Source: Salinibacterium sp. SWN248
Lineage (GTDB): Bacteria; Actinomycetota; Actinomycetes; Actinomycetales; Microbacteriaceae
Length of the DNA: 64,000 nucleotides
Reading direction: 5' to 3'
Assembly: GCF_015864575.1 (NCBI RefSeq)
Contig: NZ_JADYWW010000001.1
Span: 558,001 to 622,000, forward strand
In this document: piece after piece, positions 16,223 through 24,478 of the stretch
Layout: each line of letters starts with the position of its first letter
Numbering within the stretch: position 1 is the stretch's first letter
Notes under the pieces: model-generated
The model's input: only the letters and a program-made list of their open reading frames with translations
Told to the model about the DNA's origin: nothing
Databases searched by the model: none
Position numbers and translations under genes: made by a program

Positions 16223-17119
16223 TCACCTCCAGAGCTGGAAGGTCCGCCAATGCTCAGTCGTACCGAGAGCGCCAAAGTTGAGGCCACTGTCGAGTGGGAA
16301 TGAGCTGAGTGCAGCGGGGAGCAATCTTTTGTTGTGCCCCTGAGTTTTCGAGCTGAGGTGCTGCACCAGAGAGAGCATCCCGAAGGTGCTCTGCTTTGAC
16401 GCTGCGATCTCGTCGAGGGCAGGGTTTTCGCCAAGTCTCGTTAGCTTGGGCGATATGGCGTAGTGGCGATTGAAGAAACGTGAGTGATGAGCGCAGACAT
16501 TTCGTGCCGTGTTGAGGGATCTGAGCCACGAGAGAAGCTGCGCCGCGCTGAGATCGAAGTGCGCGGCCACGGTCTCGCGCTCGCGAAGCGGCATGAAGCT
16601 GTAAAGGTACGAGAGTCCGCCCCAGTCGAGAACGTCGACGGCGACCCACACGGGGATAACGTTCTCACGGTTATCGCGATGGTGGATCACGAAGTCTTCG
16701 CGCGAATCCTCTACTTTTGCCTTGAGCTTTGCCGACCACACGCGGTAGTCCTTCGTTCTCGAGATCGACAGCAGCGCGGGCTTCATATGGATGAGTGGAT
16801 CAACCGCTCCCAATGAGTATCCGATGAGGGCTCGAAGGTGGGTCTCAACTGTCTGTAGCGAGGCAAAAGTAGCTGCTCGGAGTCGATTGTCGAATGCCCA
16901 CAGGGCATGGATGCTCTCGAACGTAGTGCCCTCGCGGAATCGTTCAGAGCGCGAGCCGTCAGCGGCCTTAAGCCTGAACGTATGTGAGTACCCGCTCAGC
17001 GTGTAGTAACCGGCCCGTTGAAGAAGAGCCAGCGCCGCGCCATCATCCTCAACTAACATGCTGCGATCTTTAAGCACCGCTAGCTGTTCGGCGTATGTTT
17101 TGTGCGGCTTTGGTTCCAC
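16223..17119 (-). CDS. Abi_2 (AbiD/AbiF) family HEPN protein
   Basis: 298 residues, the normal length of the Abi_2 family linked to phage abortive infection. The diagnostic motif 'NTARNVCAHHSRFFNR' is present and contains the HEPN ribonuclease signature RxxxxH (Arg206-His211). A conserved helix with 'RLRAATFASLQTVETHLRALIGY' (79-101) is also typical. The expected role is cleavage of RNA once phage infection is sensed. The start is GTG at 17119. A stable RNA hairpin lies 28 nt upstream, and recently such genes have been reported with structured upstream RNAs that may act as antitoxins. It is flanked by unrelated housekeeping-type genes. Confidence 0.85.
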   Translation of the reverse strand: MEPKPHKTYAEQLAVLKDRSMLVEDDGAALALLQRAGYYTLSGYSHTFRLKAADGSRSERFREGTTFESIHALWAFDNRLRAATFASLQTVETHLRALIGYSLGAVDPLIHMKPALLSISRTKDYRVWSAKLKAKVEDSREDFVIHHRDNRENVIPVWVAVDVLDWGGLSYLYSFMPLRERETVAAHFDLSAAQLLSWLRSLNTARNVCAHHSRFFNRHYAISPKLTRLGENPALDEIAASKQSTFGMLSLVQHLSSKTQGHNKRLLPAALSSFPLDSGLNFGALGTTEHWRTFQLWR

Positions 17120-17147
17120 GGGCGAGGACCTGTCTGGGCAAAGTAAA

Positions 17148-17182
17148 GACCGGCCCTGGACCCCTCAGGGGCGGAACCGGTC
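17148..17182 (-). ncRNA. Structured RNA/attenuator hairpin upstream of the Abi_2 gene
   Basis: On the minus strand a 6-bp outer stem (GACCGG/CCGGTC) closes an inner CCCC-TGA-GGGG hairpin, and it is followed by TTTACTTT. It lies 28 nt before the GTG start. It could be an intrinsic terminator separating a short upstream RNA from the toxin gene, or the RNA partner itself. Exact ends of any transcript cannot be read. Confidence 0.55.
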
Positions 17183-17291
17183 GTGTTGGTACTAATTTAG
17201 CAGACCCCGCGGAGAACAGCGGAGTTTTCCACAGAGTTTAATCCGTCGTGAACAAGTTTCCGCGGTCTGAAGCGGAGCGGGAGAGGCGCCG

Positions 17292-17981
17292 CTAGATCCA
17301 CCCCTGCTGCCACGCCTTGTCGGCGGCATCGTGCCGCGATTGCGCGTCGAGTTTCGTCATCGCCGCCGACAGGTAGTTGCGCACAGTCCCGGGAGCCAAG
17401 TGCAGAGCGTCGGCGATTTCTTGCACGCTCATCGTGGAGCGGCTGAAGCGCAGCGCGTCCAGCTCGCGGTCAGTAAGAGGGCAGCGTTCGGCGGTGAGGG
17501 CCGTCGCCGCAATTTCTGCATCGATGTAGCGTTTGCCGGCCACGACATCCCGAATCACGGTGGCCAAATCTTCGGCGGGCGTCGACTTGGGAACGAAGCC
17601 CGAGACGCGGGCGGCGAGAGCGCGACGCAGCACTCCGGGGCGAGCGTGGCGGGTCACGATCACGACTTTCGTCGCGACAGTCGAGAGGATGCGCGTGGCC
17701 GCTTCGATCCCGTCGGCCCGGGGCATTTCTAGATCGAGCAGGCAGACATCCGGTTGCAGCTCAAGGGCTTGCTCGGCTGCCGCATCACCGTTGTCGACGC
17801 TCGCGACGACCTCGATGTCGGGCTCGAGATTCAGCAGCGCGCTGAGGGCGCCGCGAATGAGGTGTTCGTCGTCGGCAATCAGAAGGCGGATGACGCGGGC
17901 AGGCGCCTTAGGCTCCGGTGCCGCAGGTGCAGTCAGGCCAGTCTCGCTCACGCCAGTCTCGCGCATGCCAGTCTCGTTCAC
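17292..17981 (-). CDS. NarL/LuxR-type response regulator
   Basis: 229 residues. The receiver domain is at about 31-145 ('RLLIADDEHLIRGALSALL', phosphoacceptor Asp in 'VCLLDLEMPRADG', conserved Lys in 'GFVPKSTP'). The LuxR HTH is at about 165-225 ('LTDRELDALRFSRSTMSVQEIADALHLAPGTVRNYLS'). It belongs to the DesR-like group that pairs with 7TMR/DesK kinases, and its kinase is immediately upstream in the operon, 4 nt away. The N-terminal 17 residues come from a 15-bp tandem DNA repeat, so the true start could be any of three in-frame codons (17981, 17966, 17951). Confidence 0.9.
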   Translation of the reverse strand: MNETGMRETGVSETGLTAPAAPEPKAPARVIRLLIADDEHLIRGALSALLNLEPDIEVVASVDNGDAAAEQALELQPDVCLLDLEMPRADGIEAATRILSTVATKVVIVTRHARPGVLRRALAARVSGFVPKSTPAEDLATVIRDVVAGKRYIDAEIAATALTAERCPLTDRELDALRFSRSTMSVQEIADALHLAPGTVRNYLSAAMTKLDAQSRHDAADKAWQQGWI

Positions 17982-17982
17982 G
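17938..17982. repeat. 15-bp tandem repeat (3 copies) in the response-regulator 5' end
   Basis: Three copies of a 15-bp unit (gccagtctcg + 5 variable bases) encode the peptides SETG, RETG and NETG on the minus strand. Each unit holds a possible start codon (GTG, ATG or GTG), so copy number changes would alter the N-terminus without breaking the frame. Confidence 0.8.
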
Positions 17983-17985
17983 CCT

Positions 17986-19191
17986 TCACGCCTTCACTCC
18001 CTCACGAGCGGGAATCCGCACGCTCAGTTCGAAGCGCTCGCCGCTGGAGTCGAGAGCGGCCACAAGTTCCCCATCAAGCGCGGCGACCCGACCGCGCAAT
18101 CCGGCGAGCCCGCTGCCGGGAGTGCTGCTCGAGGAGACATTGGTCTGCACAGCATCATTGCTGATCGAAAGAGTGCTTTCGGCGTCAGTGGAGTCGAGGT
18201 GAAACGACACCTGAGTGGCTTCGCTGTGGCGCAGGATGTTCGTGGTGGCTTCCCGCACGACCAGACCAAGCACGCGCCGAGCGTCAGCGTGCGCTGGCAT
18301 CTCGCCGACAACGAGCTCGCACGCTGCGCCAGCTGCGGTCAGTACTTCGCGCGCATTCTCCAGCTCGTCGCCGAGCTCGACTTCGCGATAGCCGGCCACG
18401 AGCGAGCGAGTTTCTTCCATGGCCTGTTTGGCGATCATCCGCGTCTCGTGAATGTGTTCGCGGGCTGCTTCGGGATCGATGGCGAGCATCCGTTCGGCTA
18501 GCTCAGATTTAAGGGCGATCACTTGCAGGTGATGTCCCTGAATGTCGTGCAGGTCGGAGGCGAAGCGCAGTCGTTCTTCGGCGACCGCAAGTTCGGCGGT
18601 GCTGGAACGGAGTCGGTCCAGGGTGACAACAATGTCCCACCACCACAGCCCAGAGAGCACCATAAGTGGCAGGAGTAGCCCGTAGAAAAGCACGAGCCAG
18701 GCATCGGCAGTCGATTCGGCACTGACGGGGTTGCCAAAAATGGCGGCCGCGAGCACAGGGTGGGCGATCGATACTGCGAGCCCGCCCGCCAAGAGGCTCC
18801 AGCGTTGGCGTCGAGGAAAGAGAGGCGCGATCACGCAGGCGGCCATCCAGAGCGGAACTGCTGCCAAGAACCCGACCTCAGGCCGGAAAAGCCCTATCGC
18901 CCACACTGCAGCGGCGGGCGCCACCAACGTAATCAGCCAGACAGCGTTCGGGATGCCCTCTCCGCGCCCCGTGCGCAGGAACCAGCATCCGCGTATCTGG
19001 GCCGCAGCCGCAACCAGAGTGAGCGCGATGAGAAGCGCGTCGACCGGTGAGCGGCTGAGCGCGAGAACCGCCAACAGATTCAGCACCACGACCGCGTTCA
19101 AGACGACGTAGAAGAACACAATAGAGCCGAGCGTGTAGTTCCAAGTGGCGCGCACTCCGCGAACAGGCGCAAGGGCAGTCGAGGCAGGCAT
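17986..19191 (-). CDS. DesK-type sensor histidine kinase
   Basis: 401 residues from the ATG at 19191 (GGAGG immediately upstream). About six membrane segments fill residues 20-200. The HisKA_3 box 'DLHDIQGHHLQVIALKSEL' carries the phosphoacceptor histidine, and the HATPase N-box 'VVREATTNILRHSEA' and G-box 'GSGLAGLRGRV' are intact. With the response regulator 4 nt downstream, it forms a membrane-stress or lipid-sensing two-component system of the DesKR class; the actual signal is not evident. Confidence 0.9.
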   Translation of the reverse strand: MPASTALAPVRGVRATWNYTLGSIVFFYVVLNAVVVLNLLAVLALSRSPVDALLIALTLVAAAAQIRGCWFLRTGRGEGIPNAVWLITLVAPAAAVWAIGLFRPEVGFLAAVPLWMAACVIAPLFPRRQRWSLLAGGLAVSIAHPVLAAAIFGNPVSAESTADAWLVLFYGLLLPLMVLSGLWWWDIVVTLDRLRSSTAELAVAEERLRFASDLHDIQGHHLQVIALKSELAERMLAIDPEAAREHIHETRMIAKQAMEETRSLVAGYREVELGDELENAREVLTAAGAACELVVGEMPAHADARRVLGLVVREATTNILRHSEATQVSFHLDSTDAESTLSISNDAVQTNVSSSSTPGSGLAGLRGRVAALDGELVAALDSSGERFELSVRIPAREGVKA

Positions 19192-19368
19192 GGCCTCCAG
19201 CGTAGAGCAGTGACATTTGTCACGGTCGCGGGTGCGAAAGTGCTGCGGATGCCGTGACACGGGGGCACTGCCGGGCCGCGTAATCCGCGGCGAAGATTGA
19301 ATCATCGCCGGCACCCCAGCCGATGACGAGCCGGGCGATTCACGTCATCACCTCACGAAAGGCATTTC

Positions 19369-19842
19369 ATGTACGACGCTTTCACCTCTTTCACTTCTGG
19401 ACTCCCCGAACTGCTGCAGTGGGTGGGCGTGATGTTGATCGCGGCGATCCCGTACGTGGAGTCGTATGGCGGCTCGGTGATCGGGATTGTCGCCGGCGTG
19501 AATCCGGGCGTGGCGATCATCGCTGCGATCGTCGGAAACGTGATCTCGATGCTGATCTTCGTGTTCGTCGCCCACGGGGTTCGCGCCACGGTGGCAGCGG
19601 GTCGTGAGCCCAAGCCGGAAACGCCGCGTCGCCAGAAGTTGCGCGAGCGTTTCGACCGCTACGGAGTTGTCGGAGTCAGCCTTCTCGGCCAAACCCTGCT
19701 GCCTAGCCAGATCACCTCGGCCGCGATGGTGTCATTCGGGGCTTCGCGCAACGCCGTGATCCTCTGGCAGATCATCTCGATAATCATCTGGGGCGTCGCC
19801 TTCGGGGTGCTCGCCACGTTCGGGATCACCGCTCTGCGCTGA
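19369..19842 (+). CDS. Small multidrug export protein (PF06695-like)
   Basis: 157 residues with four to five hydrophobic segments. The 'MLIAAIPYVESYGGSVIGI' and 'GVVGVSLLGQTLLPSQITSA' stretches are typical of the Sm_multidrug_ex family, whose real substrates are poorly known. A GAAAGG site precedes the ATG. It is divergent from the DesK-type kinase, a common arrangement for a target gene, but control by the two-component system is only a guess. Confidence 0.78.
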   Translation: MYDAFTSFTSGLPELLQWVGVMLIAAIPYVESYGGSVIGIVAGVNPGVAIIAAIVGNVISMLIFVFVAHGVRATVAAGREPKPETPRRQKLRERFDRYGVVGVSLLGQTLLPSQITSAAMVSFGASRNAVILWQIISIIIWGVAFGVLATFGITALR

Positions 19843-19947
19843 GCGACGCGACGCGGCGTGCGTGCGGGTGTGATTGCGCAACAACACCCGCGCGCTGTCG
19901 GTCAATTCGACACTTTCTCTTGTTTAACTCTTGCGACACAAGGTATG

Positions 19948-19965
19948 TTCAACCGCATGGTTGAA
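19948..19965. promoter_or_regulatory. Palindrome over the padR start codon
   Basis: Perfect inverted repeat TTCAACC-GCAT-GGTTGAA. It spans the ATG at 19957, where bound PadR would block both initiation and early elongation. A TATGTT -10-like box lies just upstream (19944-19949). Confidence 0.55.
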
Positions 19966-20319
19966 AGCGCAGCAAGCACCCAACTCCGACGAGGAGTCGT
20001 TGGCCCGTGCATCCTTGCGCTGCTCTCGACCGGCCCGCGCTTCGGGCTACAAATCGTTCGCGAACTGAATGACGTCGGTCAGTTGCTCACGAGCCAGGGC
20101 ACCGTCTACCCGCTGCTCAGCCGACTGCAAGAGGCCGGGCAAGTCAGCAGCCACTGGGAAGTGAGTGACAGCGAGCGACCGCGCCGCTATTACAGCCTTA
20201 CGGATGTCGGTCGTCGCGACCTCGAACTCTTCCGTGAAGATTGGCGCCAATTTTCGGGCTCTGTCGGAACGCTTCTGCAGACCATCCCTTCCGCATCCAC
20301 TGAAAGCGAGCAGTCATGA
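19957..20319 (+). CDS. PadR-family transcriptional regulator
   Basis: 120 residues. The winged-helix segment 'GPCILALLSTGPRFGLQIVRELNDVG' and the 'GTVYPLLSRLQEAGQV' recognition helix plus 'RPRRYYSLTDVGRRDL' wing are those of PadR subfamily 1. It sits in a two-gene operon with a HAAS-domain membrane protein, a frequent pairing in which PadR represses the pair. The start at 19957 was chosen from its position under the palindrome; an alternative ATG lies at 19945. It overlaps the next gene by ATGA. Confidence 0.88.
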   Translation: MVESAASTQLRRGVVGPCILALLSTGPRFGLQIVRELNDVGQLLTSQGTVYPLLSRLQEAGQVSSHWEVSDSERPRRYYSLTDVGRRDLELFREDWRQFSGSVGTLLQTIPSASTESEQS

Positions 20320-21149
20320 ATTCTGCAGCCGAGCATCCACTGGTCACGGCCTACCTTCGCGAGTTCGATGCCTCCTCCGTGCCCCTCTCTGCACCTCGTC
20401 GTCTCGAGCTTCGCGAAGAAATTGCGAACCACCTGCGCGAGACGGTTCCGCCGGAGTCGTCTGATCTCGAGGCGATGCATTCGATCGCCGCCTTCGGCTC
20501 GCCCGCCGAGATTCTGGGGCAAGAGGGCGTCACGGATCGCGGCGGCGCAACTACTGACCCCCAGCAACGCCGTACAGCGCTCGTGCTCGGCGCCGTCGTT
20601 ATCGCTGCTGCGGGTCTCGCGGCCGGGATGTTCTTCTGGCCGCCGACACCGACGGGCAGCGGCACCGACTCAGAACCGCAGCAGCCCGCGGCCGGGCCAA
20701 CCTCGGTGGTGAACGAAAGCCCGACGGGGCCTGATCGCGTCACCGATGGCACCGCTTATTTCGAGTATCTCGCCGCCATCGAAACTATGCCCGAGCCGCT
20801 GCCTGCCGGTGCGGCCTACCCCACTGGGGTGCCAGCGGGTTTGGATTCCGGACAAACGGATGACGGACTGCTGCAGTCTGGTGCGGGCGCAACGGTCGCC
20901 CGCTTCAGCTGGTTGTGCGCGTGGGAAGCGGAGTACTTGAACGCCGCCGCGGGTGGCGATGCCGAACGCCAAGTCGCCGCCGGGGCGATGCTCGCGGAGT
21001 GGCCAAGCTACGGTTTCGTCGCTGACCCCGATGGCGGCTGGGCGACGAACGTTCTCGAACCCTTGAGTTTCGGTGATGTGGGTGGGCTGCAGAAAGATCT
21101 CCCGCAGACATGCGCGCAGGCGGGCATCCTTAACGTCACTGCTCCGTAG
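20316..21149 (+). CDS. HAAS-domain single-pass membrane protein
   Basis: 277 residues. The N-terminal HAAS/DUF1700-like part ('LELREEIANHLRETV', 'IAAFGSPAEIL', about 22-75) is cytosolic, followed by one membrane helix at about 90-109 and an outer domain of about 165 residues with two cysteines. HAAS domains are encoded next to PadR regulators across many phyla and are thought to couple to them; the outer domain was not recognised. Translation is coupled to padR by the ATGA overlap. Confidence 0.75.
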   Translation: MNSAAEHPLVTAYLREFDASSVPLSAPRRLELREEIANHLRETVPPESSDLEAMHSIAAFGSPAEILGQEGVTDRGGATTDPQQRRTALVLGAVVIAAAGLAAGMFFWPPTPTGSGTDSEPQQPAAGPTSVVNESPTGPDRVTDGTAYFEYLAAIETMPEPLPAGAAYPTGVPAGLDSGQTDDGLLQSGAGATVARFSWLCAWEAEYLNAAAGGDAERQVAAGAMLAEWPSYGFVADPDGGWATNVLEPLSFGDVGGLQKDLPQTCAQAGILNVTAP

Positions 21150-21252
21150 AGGGCAGCGCTGCGGTGAGTCGAAGCGGCGGTATCGACCCGGCTGCCTTGT
21201 GTCGTTGGGAATAGTGCTGTTTCCCGTGGTTCGCGTTAGATGTTTCATTTTG

Positions 21253-21288
21253 CGTACATTGTGAGCGACGATGCGTTGCACGTACATT
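21253..21288. repeat. Direct repeat CGTACATT upstream of the small HTH gene
   Basis: CGTACATT occurs at 21253-21260 and 21281-21288, 28 bp apart, each followed by a similar TGAAGCG/GTGAGCG tail. The spacing puts both on one helical face, as expected for an operator pair. It lies 55-90 bp before the HTH start. Confidence 0.45.
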
Positions 21289-21342
21289 TGAAGCGCCGGC
21301 GAGCTGTAAGCGTGGCGACTTCCGCAGGAAAGGGCGCAGACG

Positions 21343-21612
21343 ATGGCAATCCTTACTACGTCAATGGCTTTGAGTTTCGGGATCCGCGAAAAACGCAGAG
21401 AATTGGGCCTCACTCAACAAGAACTGGCTAATCGAGTTGGTGTTGCTCGCCAATGGGTAGTAAAAATCGAGAGCGGTAAAACCCGAATCGACCTCGAAGC
21501 GCTGCTTCGCACTCTGGTGCTGCTCGAGCTCGAGCTGCACCTCGATGACGCACCGCCGGCAGGCGACCTCGACGACTACGTGCAGTCGTTCGTGAGTGGC
21601 GACTTCGCCTGA
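21343..21612 (+). CDS. Orphan XRE-family HTH protein (HipB-like)
   Basis: 89 residues. A Cro/C1-type HTH ('RRELGLTQQELANRVGVARQWVVKIESGK') fills most of the protein and resembles the HipB antitoxin. No HipA-like kinase or other toxin follows, and the next gene is an acetyltransferase 60 bp away. It is therefore an orphan regulator or a remnant of a toxin-antitoxin pair. A GGAAAGGG site lies 9 nt before the ATG. Confidence 0.8.
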   Translation: MAILTTSMALSFGIREKRRELGLTQQELANRVGVARQWVVKIESGKTRIDLEALLRTLVLLELELHLDDAPPAGDLDDYVQSFVSGDFA

Positions 21613-21672
21613 TCCCGACTGCTATAGCGACGGCGTATCGGCTGACACCGTTCGCAGTTCTACACTGGGCAA

Positions 21673-22185
21673 ATGCCGATCCGCCTACTCAATGCGTCTG
21701 ACCGGCCGCTTCTGAGAGAGGCGACGCTGGCGAACATGAACTGGTGCGGTTCACGCTTCAGCTTCGACGACCTCGACCAGTCAGCAGAACTCGCGCACTA
21801 CTACTCCGACTTCCCGGGCGAGAACGACTTCGGGATGCTGGACGAAGCTGGCGGTGTTGCCCGCGCAGTCGCCTGGCTGGTTTTCTTTTCCGCAGAGCAC
21901 CCCGGCTACGGTTTCATCGAGGCGGCCACACCCGAGCTGAGCATCACGACGTTCGAAGGTTTTCGCGGGCAAGGCGTCGGCTCGGCCCTCCTGGAGCAAC
22001 TCATCGCGGAAGCCGCAGCGAGAAGCGTGCCCGGCATCAGTCTGAGCGTGGAAGATGGCAACCAGGCCCGCTCGCTGTACGCGCGGCTGGGGTTTCAGGT
22101 GGTCGGCCGCTCGGGCGACTCCGACACGATGCTGCTGCGATTGCCGCGATTGCCGCGAACGGCGTCGACGAAGTCGCAGCCTTAA
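21673..22185 (+). CDS. GNAT N-acetyltransferase
   Basis: 170 residues with the GNAT acetyl-CoA loop 'FEGFRGQGVGSALLEQLIAEA' and the 'NQARSLYARLGFQVVG' segment near the C-terminus. Substrate unknown. It is a single-gene unit that ends in a hairpin terminator facing purC. Confidence 0.85.
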   Translation: MPIRLLNASDRPLLREATLANMNWCGSRFSFDDLDQSAELAHYYSDFPGENDFGMLDEAGGVARAVAWLVFFSAEHPGYGFIEAATPELSITTFEGFRGQGVGSALLEQLIAEAAARSVPGISLSVEDGNQARSLYARLGFQVVGRSGDSDTMLLRLPRLPRTASTKSQP

Positions 22186-22190
22186 AGAAA

Positions 22191-22222
22191 ATCAGCCCGA
22201 GCCGTGAGGCGAGCGGGCTGAT
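22191..22222. terminator. Hairpin between the GNAT gene and purC
   Basis: 9-bp perfect stem (22191-22199 with 22214-22222) preceded by an A-rich stretch, so it reads as a terminator best on the minus strand for purC and less well on the plus strand. Confidence 0.6.
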
Positions 22223-22248
22223 CGTGATTCATTCAAGCTAACACTCAA

Positions 22249-23184
22249 CTACGCCGTAAGTCGCTCAATTAGCTCGCGATAGCGCGCCGCGGTCTGCTCC
22301 ACGATGTCGGCGGGCAGCTCAGGCGGAACGCCCTGCTTGTCCCAGTGGGCGGAGAGCCAGTTGCGCACGATCTGCTTGTCGAAGCTGGCGAGGCGGCCGG
22401 GGCCGCCGGCGGCGTAGAGTTCGGCATCCCAGTAGCGGCTCGAGTCGCTTGTCAGCACTTCGTCGGCCAGCACGAGAGCACCGGTCTCGGGGTCAGCGCC
22501 GAATTCGAACTTGGTATCAGCGAGAATCACGCCACGAGTTTCCGTAATGGCGGAGGCACGGGCGAAGATGTCGAGCGAAGCATCCCGAAGCGCAGTCGCA
22601 ACCTCAGCACCGACGAGTTCGACGGTGCGCTCAAAGCTGATGTTCTCGTCGTGCTCGCCCAGCGGCGCTTTCCACGCCGGGGTGTAAATCGGCTCGGGCA
22701 GGCGGTCGCCATCGCTCAAACCGGCCGGCAGCGCGATGCCGCACACGCTCTGCGATTCCTGATATTCGAGCCAGCCACTTCCCGACAGGTAGCCGCGAAC
22801 GACACATTCCACGGGATACATCTCCAGGCGCTTCACGATCATCGACCGATCGGCGAGCTCTGCCGGAGCCTCGACGTTGGGATTCGCGACACCGGCGGCA
22901 TCCGCCAAATGGTTCGGCATGTCTGCCAGCTGCTCAAACCACCACTTGCTCAGTTGCGTCAGCAAAGCACCCTTGCTCGGGATGCCCGGCTCCAGCACAT
23001 GGTCAAACGCACTGACCCGATCACTGGCCACCATGAGCACAAGCTGTGGCTCGTCGGCGCGCACGTACAGGTCACGGACTTTGCCGGAATACGTCAGCGT
23101 CCAGGCGCTCGACGCAGCATCAGCCGAAGCCGAGTCAGAGCCAGCAGCATCAGCCGGCGCAACACCGTTCACAGCGTCACTCAC
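22249..23184 (-). CDS. purC: SAICAR synthetase (PurC)
   Basis: 311 residues. It catalyses the ATP-dependent joining of CAIR and aspartate in de novo purine synthesis. The start of the fold 'LTYSGKVRDLY', 'VASDRVSAFDHVLEPGIPSKGALLTQLS' and 'DTKFEFG' are family hallmarks. A roughly 25-residue alanine/serine-rich lead precedes the fold. The start is GTG at 23184, overlapping the purD stop as GTGA, so the two are co-translated. Confidence 0.95.
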   Translation of the reverse strand: MSDAVNGVAPADAAGSDSASADAASSAWTLTYSGKVRDLYVRADEPQLVLMVASDRVSAFDHVLEPGIPSKGALLTQLSKWWFEQLADMPNHLADAAGVANPNVEAPAELADRSMIVKRLEMYPVECVVRGYLSGSGWLEYQESQSVCGIALPAGLSDGDRLPEPIYTPAWKAPLGEHDENISFERTVELVGAEVATALRDASLDIFARASAITETRGVILADTKFEFGADPETGALVLADEVLTSDSSRYWDAELYAAGGPGRLASFDKQIVRNWLSAHWDKQGVPPELPADIVEQTAARYRELIERLTA

Positions 23185-24431
23185 TGGGCGACGCGCAAAG
23201 CGATATCGCTGCGGAAGTGTGAGCCCTCGAGGTGAATATGCTCGAGAGCTTCGTAGGCACGTTCGCGGGCGACCGCAAAGGTTTCGCCGGTCGCGACGAC
23301 GCTCAGCACGCGTCCGCCGGTGGCGACAAACTCGTCACCCTTTTTGGCGGTGGCCGCGTGGGCGATGGTGATGCCGGGAACGGCGAGGGCGGCATCCAGT
23401 CCGGTAATCGGGCGACCGATCTTGGGGTTCTCGGGGTAGCCCTCGCTCGCGAGAACAACCGTCACGGCAACGTCGTCGCTGAAAACAGGCGATGCGTGGT
23501 CGGCAAGGCCGCCAGTTGCTGCGGCGTAGAGCAGCGAGCTGAGCGGGGTGACCAAGCGGGGGAGCACAACTTGCGTCTCGGGGTCACCGAAGCGGGCGTT
23601 GAACTCGATGACGCGGATGCCGTCCCGAGTGACAATGAGGCCACAGTAGAGCAGTCCGATAAATGGTGTCTGTTCTTCGGCGAGCTGGCGGATCGTGGGC
23701 AGCGCGATGGTGTTGATCACTTCGTCAATGAATCCGTCGGGGAGCCAGTTGAGCGGCGAGTACGCACCCATGCCGCCCGTGTTGGGTCCGTCATCGCCGT
23801 CGTAGGCGCGCTTGTAGTCCTGCGCAGGCGAGAGCGGAACAACGTTGTGGCCATCGCTCAGCAGGAAGAGGGAAACTTCTTCGCCGGCTAGGTATTCCTC
23901 GACGAGCACGCTGCCGTAGGTGAGCCAGTGCTTGGCGTGATCGACGGCGGCGTTGCGGTCGCCCGTGACCAGAACACCCTTGCCGGCAGCGAGGCCGTCG
24001 GCCTTCACCACGTAAGGGGCGCCGAACTCATCGAGAGCCGCAGTGGCTTCGTCGAGCGAGCCGGCGCGGTGGGCGCGACCGGTGGGCACGTTGGCGGCAT
24101 CCATGATGCGCTTGGCAAAAGTCTTGCTGCCCTCAAGAGCAGCGGCAGCCTTGCCGGGGCCGAACACGGCGATGCCGCGGCGGCGAAGAGCATCAGCGAC
24201 GCCCTCAACCAGGGGAGCCTCGGGCCCGATGATGACCAGTTCGATGTCATTGTCGAGGGCGTATTCGGTAACAACGCTTCCCCGAGTGGGGTCAAGCGCG
24301 ACCGTCTCCACGACCGATGCGATACCGGCATTGCCGGGCGCAGCCGTGATTTCGTGCGTCTCCTCCTCACTGAGAAGTGACGTCACAATGGCGTGCTCGC
24401 GGGCACCGGATCCAAGAACAAGAATTCGCAC
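23181..24431 (-). CDS. purD: Phosphoribosylamine-glycine ligase (PurD)
   Basis: 416 residues of the ATP-grasp GAR synthetase, which joins glycine to phosphoribosylamine. Clear motifs are 'RILVLGSGAREHAI' at the N-terminus, 'IGPEAPLVEGVADALR', 'VVKADGLAAGKGVLV' and 'RFGDPETQVVL'. Two adjacent in-frame GTGs (24437 and 24431) are possible starts; 24431 gives the usual MRILVLG N-terminus. It is the first gene of the purD-purC operon. Confidence 0.95.
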   Translation of the reverse strand: MRILVLGSGAREHAIVTSLLSEEETHEITAAPGNAGIASVVETVALDPTRGSVVTEYALDNDIELVIIGPEAPLVEGVADALRRRGIAVFGPGKAAAALEGSKTFAKRIMDAANVPTGRAHRAGSLDEATAALDEFGAPYVVKADGLAAGKGVLVTGDRNAAVDHAKHWLTYGSVLVEEYLAGEEVSLFLLSDGHNVVPLSPAQDYKRAYDGDDGPNTGGMGAYSPLNWLPDGFIDEVINTIALPTIRQLAEEQTPFIGLLYCGLIVTRDGIRVIEFNARFGDPETQVVLPRLVTPLSSLLYAAATGGLADHASPVFSDDVAVTVVLASEGYPENPKIGRPITGLDAALAVPGITIAHAATAKKGDEFVATGGRVLSVVATGETFAVARERAYEALEHIHLEGSHFRSDIALRVAQ

Positions 24432-24478
24432 AAGCACAGCCTAACCAAGCCCACAGCCACAGTTGTTAGCGTTAAGCT

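Noticed and set aside
21343-22185. HTH and acetyltransferase considered as a toxin-antitoxin pair (GNAT-RHH/HTH type)
   Set aside because: GNAT toxins pair with RHH or different HTH proteins at overlapping starts; here a 60-bp gap and a standard GNAT domain argue for independent genes.
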